Of a stretch of DNA of 64,000 nt, positions 43,172-54,874 are shown piece after piece (positions within the stretch are counted from its first letter, which is position 1; every line of letters starts with the position of its first letter). Origin of the DNA: Diaporthe sp. PMI_573 (Eukaryota > Ascomycota > Sordariomycetes > Diaporthales > Diaporthaceae); the NCBI GenBank assembly GCA_021399435.1, contig JAJTUP010000003.1:1488001-1552000 (forward strand), read 5' to 3'. A program made the translations under genes and the position numbers. The notes beneath the pieces were generated by a model. The model made no database searches. It was not told the origin of the DNA and saw only the letters and a program-made list of their open reading frames with translations.

Positions 43172-44779
43172 CTAATACACGGGCGGGTCCACCCGCAGCC
43201 GTCTCCTCCTCCTCATACCCGTGGTTGGGACTGGCTTCTCCAGCCTCCATGCCCAGAGCAACAGGTCTTCCAGCGGCAACAAGTTCAGCAGGATACGGTT
43301 GCACACGAAACCCATCAGGACGACCAGTGTAGCAACCATGGCATCCATCAGATAATGGTTCGCCGTCGCAACAATGGTCAACAAGACCCATGAGGGATAC
43401 CAGACGCCAAATGCGAAGAAGGCGATACGCGATCTGGTGGAACGCTCGCTCGTGGAACGCTCTTCGACCTCGACCTCGGAAGTGTTGCTCTGGCTCTCCT
43501 CATCCGAGCCGGGGACAGGAAGCCATGTCTGGCTAGGGTTGCGAGTCTTGCCGTAGCGCCTGTATATCTCCTTGACACCGCTGACCGCAGCACTTTCGTA
43601 GATGAAGACGAGTCCAATGCAGAAGGCATAACCAAAGTGCATACTCGGCATAGCGGCCAAGCGGTTAACGAAGTTTCCACTCTGCCACACCGAGGTGGCA
43701 TCCTCGCCGTTGACCGTGTCGATGAAGCCGTACTCTGACGGGAGCAAACGCGGCGGCATACACGGGTAGAGAATAAAAACGGTGAAGGCGAACAGGTTCA
43801 GCAAGGTCATGGTTCGACGCACGGTCGCGAAGCGGGTGAAGGTCGGCGACACGTAATAGTAGAATGCGATGAAACTAGATCCAATGGTTAGCGTTGATTT
43901 GCGACAAGGACCGGCCTGTTGAGGGGTGACTGGGGCCGCGCGGCAAAGCATCAAAACGCTCCGAAAGGTTTGAATGCGATGGTGCATGCGACCGCGCTTC
44001 TCTGAAGCAGTAGAAAGGGTCAAAAAAACTGGTGCAGACCTACCCAACAGTGCCGGGAATATGGATCAAGGAGTACGATCGGTTCAAGATGGTGAGGAAG
44101 ATGCCACGGAAGTCGCCGGCCCTGGCGCCAGTGAGGAACCACTGCTGAACATTCCACTCAATCCATCTGGCGGTGCCTGTCAGAGAGTTCCTCCCGAACA
44201 TGGCAGCTTCCAACTCCAACAACGCTATGCCGTGATTCTGGGCCTTTTCCCATAGGTTCTCGCTGCCACCATAATAAGCTGCCGCTATGTTCGCAGTCAT
44301 TCGGTAGAAGAAGAATTGCAGGACCCAGTAGAACATTTCGACCAGAAAGGGGAATTTTTGCAAGATGCGCGAGTGGAAGTGCCGAGCGAAGCGCGACGAG
44401 TTGGGCGTACGAACGGTCCATATTCCAAAAACACGGCGGGTCTTGGTCGGATAATCTGTTCGATATGTCGCAATTTGGTCGCTTTCGATGGACGTCCTTG
44501 GGGAGCCGGACGCTGGCGAGGCTACTAATGGGCTGTAATTCTGGTTGCTGCCGAAGATGGCGTAGTTCTTCGTTCGCGTGAGGTACATGGAGGTGAAGAG
44601 GATTGTCACAATCAACTGGAGAGAGGCAGGTCAGCCCATGCACACAGAGTGGGCAAGCTTGGTACCAGAGGAGAGGCAAAAGGGTGTTGACGGTGGGCAC
44701 GTACGAAGGCCTCAACCCAATCGGGCATGCGAAAGACGTGGGGATGCCAGTCATCGTCAGGGGCTCCAGTGGTAGACAT
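43172..44779 (-). CDS. PAP2-type membrane protein, inositolphosphorylceramide-synthase-like
   Basis: 449 residues from three exons (44705-44779, 44044-44615, 43172-43874). The introns use GTACGT and GTAGGT donors and keep phase. About six to seven membrane helices are visible, for example LIVTILFTSMYL, FYWVLQFFFYRMTANIAAAYY, TMTLLNLFAFTVFILYPC and WVLLTIVATANHYLMDAMVA. The lipid-phosphatase/transferase catalytic motifs are MPSMHFGYA (His295) and ANHYLMD (His389, Asp393), as in Aur1/Ipt-like PAP2_3 proteins that transfer inositol phosphate to ceramide at the Golgi. An acidic, Ser-rich loop (about residues 337-365) interrupts the region between motifs, and the C-terminus is basic. Substrate is uncertain: many fungal paralogues of this group are uncharacterised and differ from essential Aur1. 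Confidence 0.85.
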
Positions 44780-47747
44780 CTTAGCAATATCGATTCGGTC
44801 GAAGCCTTATGCGAAACTCGTGGAGCTGATGAGGCTGATACTCAAAACTGGGCTGGCCGAGATACAAGATCATACATGAACAGCTCGGGACTGGCGAGTG
44901 CGTCGGATGTCCGTAGGTAGAGACAGAGACGAAGACGATGTTGGCGTCGATAACTATAGAGCCGAAGTACAAGACACTGCTGAATGGTATACAATATAGT
45001 CCAAGTCGACAGAGCAGCCGAGTAAGAATGGTAAGGATTGCGGCTTGGAAGGGAGCAAATGCCGGCGCAGCAGCACAGCAAATCCCACGAAGTCTTGCTG
45101 GGGTTCTGAGGCCGCTCGATGTTTCGCTGATCGACAGGCAGTGAACAGTCCAGAAGGGGGTGATGATGATATTCCTCAACGCCGCGGGAAGGGACGATTG
45201 AATGGGAGAGGGACAAAGGCGCGTCCCGTGCGGAAGTTGTCAAGGGTGAAGAAGTGAAGAAGTTGTGTCGGGCGAGACAGCAGGAAGGAAGCACAAGACA
45301 AATTGGCACGGAGTACGGAAAACACAGAGGTACTTCTCTCCGTCCTCGACCCCAGGACCCCAAGACCCATGCTAGATCTAATCATGGATAGGCTCAACCC
45401 CCTGCGGATGTGCTGGTTAGCTTGCCCGTTTCGGCGCCACCAGGCGTTGCCAAGACGAGGATTCCATGGGCCAGACAGTGCAAATTAGTCCCAACGTGTG
45501 TTGGATCTACAAGCCGGTGTCCAAACCTCAGGATTTATATGTTTGCTAGGTTGCTCTCAGATATGAACGGACGACACAGAATAGCCATGATCATACCTGA
45601 CCGCCGACTAGATAGCAAGCACTTATCCTCACAGTGATGCCCAGGTGCCGAGCGGAAGGTGGGAAGCCAACCAGATTGCTCGAGTGCCTTGGCATCCCAA
45701 CCTGAGCCTTGCCCAACAAGCGCTGACGGACTCTCTACGGCCCTGGCTGTGCACCCGCACAGCAGCCAGGCCTATTATTATCATCAGCATCAGCATTATA
45801 TCGAACCCCCCCCTGTCATACACGACAGTTGGACGAGAGACTGCGAGGCAGGTCTGCAGGTGGAATTAATGTCAGATAACAGGACCGCTGCAAATATTTT
45901 ACAGGCGTATGCCTTTTGCGCCTATTGTGACAACCACGCTGAGTGCCATCACAGCACAACCACATAGGCGTCGCCCAAAGTCCGGTTAAGGCATGATCTG
46001 CTATGACATTGGACCAGGGCCCTGGCATAAGGACTCGGTCAACAATGCCGTCAGCACTGTCAGAGGATTTGGCAGTCTATTTGTCTGATTTGACTGCTTG
46101 CAGACCGACAGCACGTACGCTGTATGGTAGAGCCCCGAAGGCAGCAAGCAGAAAGGTTTGAGGACTCTTGGGGTAACCAGCCCGCTTTCAACTGGCACCT
46201 TCTCACGGCACTGTGTTCAGCGTTTCGCGGTGCCACAGCCCAGAAGCAAACATGCCCACCGAAAAAGGTTGCGCCAGGGTTCATCAAGCTCATTTGCCAC
46301 GGCATGTTTGATCCTTACACAGAGACGGAGGTGCCCGTCCGGACAGTTGTCGGTGAGCATGGGTAGGCCGCGAAGATATCAATATCAACGAGTTGCGGCC
46401 GTGTTGGACTAATCAGTTTGGCAACCAATATTTCCGCAATTCTCAGTATTGAGGCCACTGTCCCAGCTCCATCGCCGCATAGCAACAATTCCTTTGGCGG
46501 AGATGAGCCGCGATCACGCAAACTCGATTCGACTCGAGCCCGCCGAAGGTCCAGGTAAAAGTGGGCACGCGATCACTTGGGGCCACCTCGGCAGCGCTAA
46601 AAGGGAAAAGGCTGACAGGCGGAGAGGCCTGAGAGTGGAAGCCTGGGGGGAGTGTTGGGTGGTGGGGTGCCACTGGCGATCTTGGTAATACGATTTATCC
46701 GAATACGTCGGAACTAGCGCCCGGAATGACACCGCAAACGAGACAGTACGCTAGGAACTGCCGCTCGGCCCTGGCCATGACGACACTAGAGAAGTGGGAA
46801 ATACAAGCAGCAACTAACGAATGTGTCGGTTTATGCAGATAAGCAGTCTGGGTCAGGATACGATTTCCTCGCAAGGCACACTCAGGCGCCCATGCGCGAT
46901 GCTGGGAGTGTTGGCCCTGTGTACTGTGTACTGCAGGGAAAGTAAGATCTGCACGCATCCTGTGCAACACCAATTCCAACCCGTAGCCCCCTCTCATTCG
47001 TCCGGTCGCGTTGCTTGGGACAGTATGAAGAGGGATTCTAAAGGATTGAGGCACCGCCATCCAGAATTTGCATCCCCATAAAAGCACATAGTTTCACTGT
47101 CAGGAACCAGAACTTATGACAGTATGGTATCGCAGATCTCACCACGAACAAAAATCTTCGGAAATGATCTCCGGAGGCCTGCATCAGGCTGCATGTCATT
47201 CCGTATTCAGGCCGGAGCCGATACCGTCGCCCGGCCGGTTGATCTGCTCTAGTAAGGACGGCTTCCGCAGGTCATCGGACCCGAAAAGTCGGTCTTGGGT
47301 CCAAAAGCAATTCTAGTCATGACAAACTCCCATCTTCGAGTCTTGTGTTTCTTCCTATCCACTCTCCTCGGATGCCAGCCTTCCGGCTGTCCTGTCTCGC
47401 GCCTGGGCAAGCCGCGGCGGATGTTCTTCGGGCCCGACGCCCATCCCGGTCGCTGTCCACGGCGGCCCTCAGGCTGCGCTCCAGTTCGGAGACTTCTGAC
47501 ATAACATTGTATGAAAATGCAGGAGACGGACCGACCTTGGGCCGGACATTATAAATACAGCTTCATCAACGCGAGAGTCGTGGGGCAATCATTGTGTGGA
47601 AGTCCCACCTTGGCTGGCGACGTCCGGGAACCTCATAGCTATATAGAAAGCTCTCGGAAAGACCTGCGTAAACAATGGGAATTGGGTTTTTGCCTAGGAG
47701 AACTATTGAAACCTAAATAATTCCTTCATACCTTTCCGGCCATCAAA
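44780..47747. other. gene-poor stretch, 3 kb, between divergent genes
   Basis: Numerous short open frames occur in all phases, none with a domain, signal peptide or convincing splice partners. It is the shared upstream region of two divergently transcribed genes, the PAP2-type membrane protein and the second dehydrogenase. Confidence 0.45.
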
Positions 47748-48863
47748 ATGGCTTCCCAATTGCCGCAGACCCACCAAGCAGTCTACCTCCCTGCAAAAGG
47801 GGAACCAACGACACTCGTCACGAGGGAGACGCCTCGGGCCGGCCCTGGCAGCGCCGTCGTCCGCGTGCTCTCTGCATATGTTCTCGCCTATGCAAACGAG
47901 ATATATGGCAACAAACGCCCCCACAGCCTCCCTACCCCGTTCGTCCCGGGCTCCGGCGCCATCTGCCGAGTTGAAGAGGTCGGCCCGGACGCAACGTCCG
48001 TATTCCCCGGCCAGCTCGTCCTCTTCGACATGACAATACGCGCCCGCGACAATCCCGACGAGTTCTACCTGTCCGGGGCCCTCGCAGGGATGACCGAGGC
48101 GTCCTACAAGTTCTCGCAAGGCGAGTTCCGTGACTCGACGTACGCGGAGTACGCGAGGATCCCGTTGGAGAACTGCCTCCCGCTCGACGAGCAGCGCCTC
48201 GTCCGGGACCTAGGGTACACGATCGAGGATCTGACGCACCTTATTCCTCCCATGGTTCCCTTTGGTGGCCTGCGAGACGTCGGCCTGCGCGCCGGCGAGA
48301 CTGTCTTGGTCTCCCCGGCGACGGGCAAGTACGGCGGGGCCGCCGTGCACGCCGCGCTGGCGCTTGGGGCGAGGGTGATCGCAATGGGCCGCAACGAGAA
48401 TAGCTTGGAAAGGCTCGTCCGGCACGGCGGCGGGCGAGTCTCGACGGTCCGGATCACGGGCGATGCTGACGCGGACGCCGCCGCCATCAAGGAGAAGGCG
48501 GGAGGCATGGTCGACGTGTGGATGGACATTTCGCCGCCTGAGGCGAGCGGGTCGTCCCACTTCAAGAGCTGCATTCAGGCGCTGAGATATGGTGGGCGGA
48601 TCAGCTTGATGGGCGCCGCGTTGGGTGTTTCACTTGATATATCTGACATCACGCGTCGGGCGGCAACTGTCAAGGGGACGGTGATGTGCACCCGTGACGA
48701 GGCGCTGCAAGTAATCAGGATGGCCGAGGTGGGCGTGCTACCTTTGGGGCCAAAGGCGGGGCTGGATATTGTTGGCAAGTTCGGGCTTGACAGCTTTCAG
48801 TCTGCATTGGAGACAGCTGCACAACACAATGGTCCTGGCGAGATGGTTGTCGTGACGCCTTGA
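47748..48863 (+). CDS. medium-chain dehydrogenase/reductase (zinc-binding dehydrogenase superfamily)
   Basis: 371 residues, intronless. The GroES-like domain includes PFVPGSGAICRVEEVGPDAT (about residues 64-83). The Rossmann loop is VSPATGKYGGAAVHAALALG (about 188-207), followed by RVIAMGRNENSLERL as dinucleotide-binding strand and helix. Near the end HNGPGEMVVV completes the fold. Zinc-ligand cysteines are not evident. The sequence differs strongly from the other dehydrogenase of this window, so it is not a local duplicate; it resembles fungal quinone-oxidoreductase/alcohol-dehydrogenase-like proteins sometimes found near secondary-metabolite genes. Cytosolic, NAD(P)-dependent; substrate unknown. 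Confidence 0.9.
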   Translation: MASQLPQTHQAVYLPAKGEPTTLVTRETPRAGPGSAVVRVLSAYVLAYANEIYGNKRPHSLPTPFVPGSGAICRVEEVGPDATSVFPGQLVLFDMTIRARDNPDEFYLSGALAGMTEASYKFSQGEFRDSTYAEYARIPLENCLPLDEQRLVRDLGYTIEDLTHLIPPMVPFGGLRDVGLRAGETVLVSPATGKYGGAAVHAALALGARVIAMGRNENSLERLVRHGGGRVSTVRITGDADADAAAIKEKAGGMVDVWMDISPPEASGSSHFKSCIQALRYGGRISLMGAALGVSLDISDITRRAATVKGTVMCTRDEALQVIRMAEVGVLPLGPKAGLDIVGKFGLDSFQSALETAAQHNGPGEMVVVTP

Positions 48864-49649
48864 ATAGAGCCGTGGATCTATTGGGCACTGCTGCGTACCG
48901 GTACTTACTTATGCGCGCCACTGAGAGCCCAGTAATTGGAATTTAGCCAAGCGAACTTGTGTTCTTGGACCATTTCTCAGTCTGGAGAGATTTTGTTTGG
49001 TCCTAAAGAATGGCCACATGAGCCCACATAGTTCCGACGATGGGCCACGTGCCACAGACAATCGTATTCTAAACCCACTGTTATCGGCATTGTTTTTTTT
49101 TTAAAAACAAAAAAAAAAAAAGCTGGGGTGTTTAAGCGTTTACCACTGTATGAAGGGACCGCCTACATACTGCTTAAGAAGCGTACGTACACGGATTAAA
49201 AACGAAACCACCCATAGTTCCGACGAGGTCCAGCAAAGGATGTCAAACTCTCTAGGGAGAAAGAGTAATATATCTCAAATTTCAAGGGCATCAAATGCCC
49301 ATAGACAGAGAGATCATATGTCAGGACGTCGCCAGAAGCGCAAAATGTGGAATGAATAGATGCTATCCTAGAAGGAGGGGTATTGTGGTATAGTCGGCTC
49401 CATTTCTGTTCTCACAGCCAGTGAGTCGGGTATAACTTAGGTGCATCGGTTGTCGTGAACGTCAGATCGTAACTCGTAGGAAAAAAAATCGTTCTGGGGC
49501 AGCATCATCCTCCCACGCATCCAGTTGTCCTCTTCCACCACAAATGCTCGAACTTTTGATACAAATAGAAATAAGCTTTGTGCTCGACTGGATCCCAAAG
49601 GCATCGACGCGCCCAATAGCTGTCAGAGTGCCGTACCTGTAAATCCATT
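48864..49649. other. intergenic, 786 bp
   Basis: Between convergent genes, with A/T homopolymer runs around 49093-49120. No gene. Confidence 0.5.
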
Positions 49650-51251
49650 CTAGCGAAAGGTGAGAACATCCTTATCCCACATGGCCAGGTCCTCTGAGCT
49701 CCTATCCTCATGGATGACGTGGAGGCCGGACGAGAGACCCATGAGATCAACTGCGCTTCCCAGGCCAGAAGACCCTTCGTCGGCATCATAGAAGGAACCC
49801 AGGTAGTTGATATCTGAGCCGTAGAAGACTTCGTCTCCATCACGGGCTATACCGTCGTACACCACAATCGTTCCAGCCGGGTCTTTCCAGAAGGTGGGCT
49901 CCCCTTCCTTGTCAGAGCTGTCCCGGCCCTCATCCATGTCCTTGTCTGGGGTAACCTGGTCCGGGTCCGAATGAGAGCTAGAAGCTGTGGAGGGTTCAGG
50001 GTTTGATGGCCGCTGATAAGGAGAGATGACCCTTTTCGAGGGCGAGTTCTCGTCGGCGTACGGGTCCGGGTTTAGTGGTCGCGCGTACGGCGAAGGTGTT
50101 TGTGGGCTCGACGGCGAGATGTCGGCGCTTGGTGGAGTCTGTGCAGCAGATGACTCTGAGAGGCCTTTGCGTGAACCATCGAGGGCGATAAAATAAGAAG
50201 TCTCTGCATACAAGACAAAATGGCGTCCGAGGGCATCTTCTGCCGTGATGGTTGGGCCAGTCATTTTGCTTTCCCAGTCCTTTTCGTGCTTCTTAATGTT
50301 GATCACCGTGAGGGGGCTCGAGTTGATGTTGGTTGCATCTTGGGTCTTGACAGCTGTCAGAGGACCAGAGTCTGCATCTGTGCAGTCTCGTTTGTCCGGA
50401 TCCCGACCACAATGGCAGCACTGCTTTGGCGGCGGCGTGGCGTCACGCTTCGGCGTCGTCACGCATGGCGACTTGGGGGTCTCCGGTTCGCTCAGCTCAT
50501 CGATTCTCGAGGTGACCACAGACGTGTGGAGGGAGGCCCTTGTGCTGATCCGCAGCCCTTCTGAGCCAAGCGACGACATGGGCGTGACTGTCCTGCCAGC
50601 AGGACTGTTCCGAGAAAGCAAACCGCTGTGGGTCCTCACTCGGCGGACCTCGTCATTGTGGGAGAATACTGTACTTGTCCGGCTTGGAGGCCGGGAAGAT
50701 ATCCATTCATCCTCTTTGGGCGGGCAGCTAATAGAGAGTGATGGAGACAAGGATGCGTCCCGAGATATTGATTGAGGCGGGCCGGGAGTGATCGGCAATT
50801 TTCTGTTGACGTAGGCCAGCATGTCGAGATACCCTTCAAAGTCACAGACGGAGACATCGGTATCAATATCAGCGCTCCCGGCTCCGGCTCCGCCAGCTCC
50901 GATGCCTGACCTTGAACTGTCGTCATCAGGCAGGTCAGGTAAAGGCTTGTTGAGGTTGATAGGGGTATGGATACGGATAGGCGCGAGAGACGGTGGCTTG
51001 TCCACAGTCACGGAACAAGTCTGGAATTCTGGCTTCGGCCCACGGAGGCTGGCTGACCGCCTGATCGCTGAGCTGGCCGCCTTCACTTTGAGTGAAAATG
51101 TCGACATGGATGACCGCAGCGTCTTTTGGGAAGGTTGTGTGTCGATTTCCATGGCTCTTCGCGACTGGATAGATGAAGTTCTGACCGGCATATCGCATTT
51201 GGATTCCTTAGGTTTCCCCAGGGCCATTTCTGGCCCCACCAGGAGAAACAT
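49650..51251 (-). CDS. large low-complexity Ser/Pro-rich protein with a CCHCG motif (533 aa)
   Basis: Intronless, ATG at 51251; an in-frame ATG at 51224 would trim nine residues. Most of the protein is predicted disorder rich in Ser, Pro, Asp and Thr (PLPDLPDDDSSRSG, SSRPPSRTSTVFSHN, PYARPLNPDPYADENSPS). One short cysteine cluster (KQCCHCGRDPDKRDC, about residues 277-291) could bind a metal. Conserved-looking islands include SVCDFEGYLDMLAYVNRKLP and a C-terminal aromatic/acidic block (VYDGIARDGDEVFYGSDINYLG). No catalytic motif, signal or membrane helix. It may be a signalling or regulatory scaffold; not recognised. Confidence 0.75.
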   Translation of the reverse strand: MFLLVGPEMALGKPKESKCDMPVRTSSIQSRRAMEIDTQPSQKTLRSSMSTFSLKVKAASSAIRRSASLRGPKPEFQTCSVTVDKPPSLAPIRIHTPINLNKPLPDLPDDDSSRSGIGAGGAGAGSADIDTDVSVCDFEGYLDMLAYVNRKLPITPGPPQSISRDASLSPSLSISCPPKEDEWISSRPPSRTSTVFSHNDEVRRVRTHSGLLSRNSPAGRTVTPMSSLGSEGLRISTRASLHTSVVTSRIDELSEPETPKSPCVTTPKRDATPPPKQCCHCGRDPDKRDCTDADSGPLTAVKTQDATNINSSPLTVINIKKHEKDWESKMTGPTITAEDALGRHFVLYAETSYFIALDGSRKGLSESSAAQTPPSADISPSSPQTPSPYARPLNPDPYADENSPSKRVISPYQRPSNPEPSTASSSHSDPDQVTPDKDMDEGRDSSDKEGEPTFWKDPAGTIVVYDGIARDGDEVFYGSDINYLGSFYDADEGSSGLGSAVDLMGLSSGLHVIHEDRSSEDLAMWDKDVLTFR

Positions 51252-54131
51252 AGTATGGTCTTAAATGCAGAGAAATAGACATGACCTGATCATACAATTA
51301 GCCATCTGAAAGCTATAATCTTGCAAATAGAATCTAGAAGCCCTCAGCATGAGAGAATGAGCAAAATTGTCTCGTGTCACGGTGCTATATATATGATGAA
51401 GTTCGGCACTTAGGAGCCTTGGGCCGTCTTCGCGGTTGGGCTTCGACAACTCCTGTCTGCCGCTGATATAATCAGAGGTCCCTGATGAGGTCCTGAAAAC
51501 TGGTCTTCCGCTGGAAAGGCAGGTATTGGTTCCCAATTGAGCCCGCGGATGGCGGACCTTTCCTCTCGGAACGTCCGGATGACAGGAGTAGTAAACAGTA
51601 TTGATAGCGTACAAAGCAACCGATCGGGGGGGAAGACTGGAGCCAACGGCATTCCCAGACGCCAGCACAACTCACATGGTCTGTTCACTGGCCTGGATCC
51701 GAGTTCCTTCTCTGCGAGCTGAAAACTGAGGCATTAAACGCGAGATGGTAGCGAGTAGTAGTGAGCAGGTTCACCTTGCGCGATTGGATAGCAGCAAGAG
51801 CTTGAGGCGGTAACGACAATTACAATATTGGACCCGATATTGCTCATCAGGTCTGGAGGGGGCCAGCTTGATTGATGAAGGTCAGGTGTCAACCGTGCCA
51901 TGCGCGATCGCGTCGCAGAAAAATATCTTTGGTTGCATTGGTTCCTTGCGCGTCTGTTTCTTGTTTGACCATTGCAGGGTACAGGCCGCGCACGGTCAGG
52001 TTGGCATCTTGATTTCCGCCTCAAACTTTCGTATGTTTCGCTAGCTCACAAACCGATTGGTCTCATTAGGATTTTCCATTGCGTCAACTAGCCCCTTTGA
52101 GCGCGGAATCACGCCCAAAACCTTCACTCCACACATGTCATCTGTGCGCGACTGGAGCATCGTAGTTGTAACCCTGGCTAGATAAACACCAAACCACACT
52201 GCAGAGGTGTGGGTGCATCCAGTCAGCCAGTTTCCTCCGTAGACAACTATCACGCCCAGAAATGCCAGATACTAGTGAGCGTTTGGGCTGTTAACTCCCT
52301 CGTACCTTTCCAGCGCTCAGACACTGGAACCTTAGATGGCCCCCAATCATACCCTACGAGGCTCCGATCCAACCTGATCACGCACATCGGATTTAGGGCC
52401 CAAGAGCTAAAATTCCTCCGATTACGCTTTGGCAACACTCCGATCTGGCCCTGGGCTTTGTTTGCTCTGTCAGTGGCGACATCCATGGACAACGTCTTCA
52501 CGATATTATAGCACAGTCAAGGCATCCAAACCCTATAATCATCCTCAAAGCCACCTTGCGTCTAGTGGGTCGAATTGGAATACTTGTTTCTGAGCCTTTG
52601 GCAAGCTATAAATCACTCTCGTGCCTGTTTCTGTCGCTACACAGCCCAAATCATGATCAGATCCGTAGCCCTCGATCGATGTCCCCAAAACATTCCCAAG
52701 TTTTTCTTCTCAAAGGAGTAGATAAGACATGTGCAGCACGGAGGCAGACCTGCATATAAATCGTCAGAGGAATTCAAATTGAAATCGAACCTGTGGACGC
52801 ACCATAAAGAAGAGAAATTGCAGAACTTCCGCATTGAAAGAGGTTGACAGGATCGGGGTTGGTCTTTTATCGAAGCCCAAGTTTTCAATCACTCTTGCGA
52901 GCACGGCCGTCACAAAAAGTCCTGTGCACAAGGCTCTCGTTTCTCCAATAGCTCTTTGTCTCCACGCTAGAGAGAAGCAGTTACCCATGTTGAGACTTGT
53001 CGTTGCTCCGATAGTTGAGAGCTTTTGGTGCTGATTTGTCGCGGGCAGCATGGCACAAAGTTTGGAGTTCTGTTTAGCGAACGAGCAGAAAAGTAGATAA
53101 AACAAACATTTGTACGGCAGGTGGTGCTCAAAGGCTTGCTAATTTGATTGTTGATGCCGTCTATTGTGTGACCGATTCCGGCGATGTGCCGACGCCCAGC
53201 CTTTCAAATCTTTTGAAATCACAGATTACACTGGACTAGGAACACTTTGGAACGCAACCGCACCCACTAGCCCGACATCGCCATTTACCCCTAGTAAGAT
53301 CGATGCATTGATGGGAACAAAGGCGGGTGCCACCAAACGATGAGTCCGAATGGCAGTCTAGGTCACAATTCCTGATTGCCGACACTGGGAACGAAAATGT
53401 AAACATCTCGCCCTCATGAATAGATGAATTAGATCTTGCCAAGCACACTTGGTGGTACAGCACCAGATTTGTTTCAAAGCCATTAAGTAGGGCGGAAGTT
53501 CGCTCCAATATGCCGTCGCGGCCCGGGACAGACAACAAGGCATCACGATGACTCCATGAACTAGACTCGAAACTTTTGAGAGCATGCTCATCGCTTGGCA
53601 AAATCATAGATACTTCAACACCGGTGTGGGAAGCATCTGACCACCAGGAACTGACGAGACCTGCCCTGCACGTCTACTGCACCACGATCAATAGTCCGCC
53701 GCAGGAATGGCGGCTATACCTCTGTAGCCAACAGGACCACATGATGTTTTGATGCACGGCAACTGGGTAATATACTTCTCATCCAAATTCGCTCCATGGC
53801 GTCGGGACAAATCGACCTTTTGTCCGTCTGACCGGCTGGAATGGCCGAAGAATGCATACATCGTGCATAGGCTGAATGGCGGTACCGTACTGAGGAACCA
53901 GACTATTGAGGGCTAGAGCATCCCATAGTGCACAGAAGAATGCATCACAGGTCTCCTTACCGGACCGGGGCTCGACACCGACTTTCAAAGCTGGCGTTCC
54001 CCTCGCAACAGTACATGGTTACGGTCGTATCAGGCAGACACTTACGTATTGGTATATAAGGAAGCCATGGGGACACTCGGATCACGCCCAGGCACGCCAA
54101 CACTCCAGAGAAACGAAGGAATACTGCCAAA
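51252..54131. other. gene-poor stretch, 2.9 kb
   Basis: Promoter regions of the two divergent flanking genes. Minus-strand frames at 53236-53607 (with several cysteines) and 53779-53988 look mildly coding but could not be joined by splice sites or matched to a family. They may be relics. Confidence 0.4.
54053..54060 (+). promoter_or_regulatory. TATA box of the CBM1-protein gene
   Basis: tatataag lies 72 bp upstream of the ATG at 54132, a normal core-promoter distance. Confidence 0.55.
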
Positions 54132-54874
54132 ATGAAGTTTGCACTATACTATGTCATCGCTCTTCTGCTCTCCGTGTCCTATGGGCTCGATATTGGAGCA
54201 GGCAAGCCAACAACCGTGACTGTCACCGTGACTGTCACTGCATCTCCTACCAAGACCACGACGTCTGAGACCACGACTTCCAAGACCACGACGTCTGAGA
54301 CCACGACCTCAAAAACGAAGACTAGCAAGACGACATCCACTAGCAAGACAACATCTACTAGCAAGACAACATCCACTAGCAAGACAACATCCACTAGCAA
54401 GACGACACCCACTAGCGAGACTACCCTCACAACCAAAACCACTTCGAGCACGACCAAGTCCTCCTCATGTGCACCTACCGCCCCATATGAGACACAGAGT
54501 CTCTACGGACAGTGTCAGTCCATCTCGTTCCCACTTCTCTCGGACTTTTCTTGTGCAGCACTGATACGGCAAGTTCAAAACAGGCGGCGGTCTGAACTAC
54601 TGTGGCCCTACGAACTGTCCCAAAGGAGCGTATTGTCGGGATGGGTTGTTGGATGACAAGTAAGTCTGGGCCAAGTCACATTTTCCAGGAGTCAACAAGT
54701 CACTGATCTTGCCTCAGCCCGTTCTACTCTCAATGTGTCGCAAGCAGCACCAAGGTATCCGACCCTGTTCTCACCAGCACCATTATAACTACCGTAACTG
54801 TCAAGCCAACTGGCACCTCTTCAGGGATCACATATATCACAGTGACAACGACAGTCACTGCCACATCCGAGTAA
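54132..54874 (+). CDS. secreted CBM1 (fungal cellulose-binding) protein with Thr-rich linker
   Basis: 204 residues from three exons (54132-54513, 54584-54659, 54718-54874) with GTCAGT and GTAAGT donors. A signal peptide (MKFALYYVIALLLSVSYG) is followed by a Thr/Ser/Lys-rich linker of about 90 residues, expected to be O-glycosylated. Splicing then yields a cysteine-rich module: LYGQC, then GGGLNYCGPTNCPKGAYC, and FYSQC. This matches the CBM1 order (GQCGG...G..C...CxxxN..YxQC) that docks on crystalline cellulose or chitin; both splice junctions fall inside the module and only the spliced form has the motif. A second Thr/Val-rich tail (TVTVKPTGTSSG, ending TATSE) follows. No catalytic domain is present, so it is a stand-alone binding or wall-surface protein. 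Confidence 0.85.
54321..54428 (+). repeat. 18-bp minisatellite, six units, in the CBM1-protein linker
   Basis: Six tandem copies of actagcaagacaacatcc (18 bp, 0-6 differences each) encode TSKTTS. The inner four are nearly identical, which indicates recent slippage and likely length polymorphism between strains. Confidence 0.9.

Noticed and set aside
53236..53988. Two minus-strand frames with cysteines
   Set aside because: The second lacks an ATG, they cannot be spliced in phase convincingly, and no family was recognised; at most relics.
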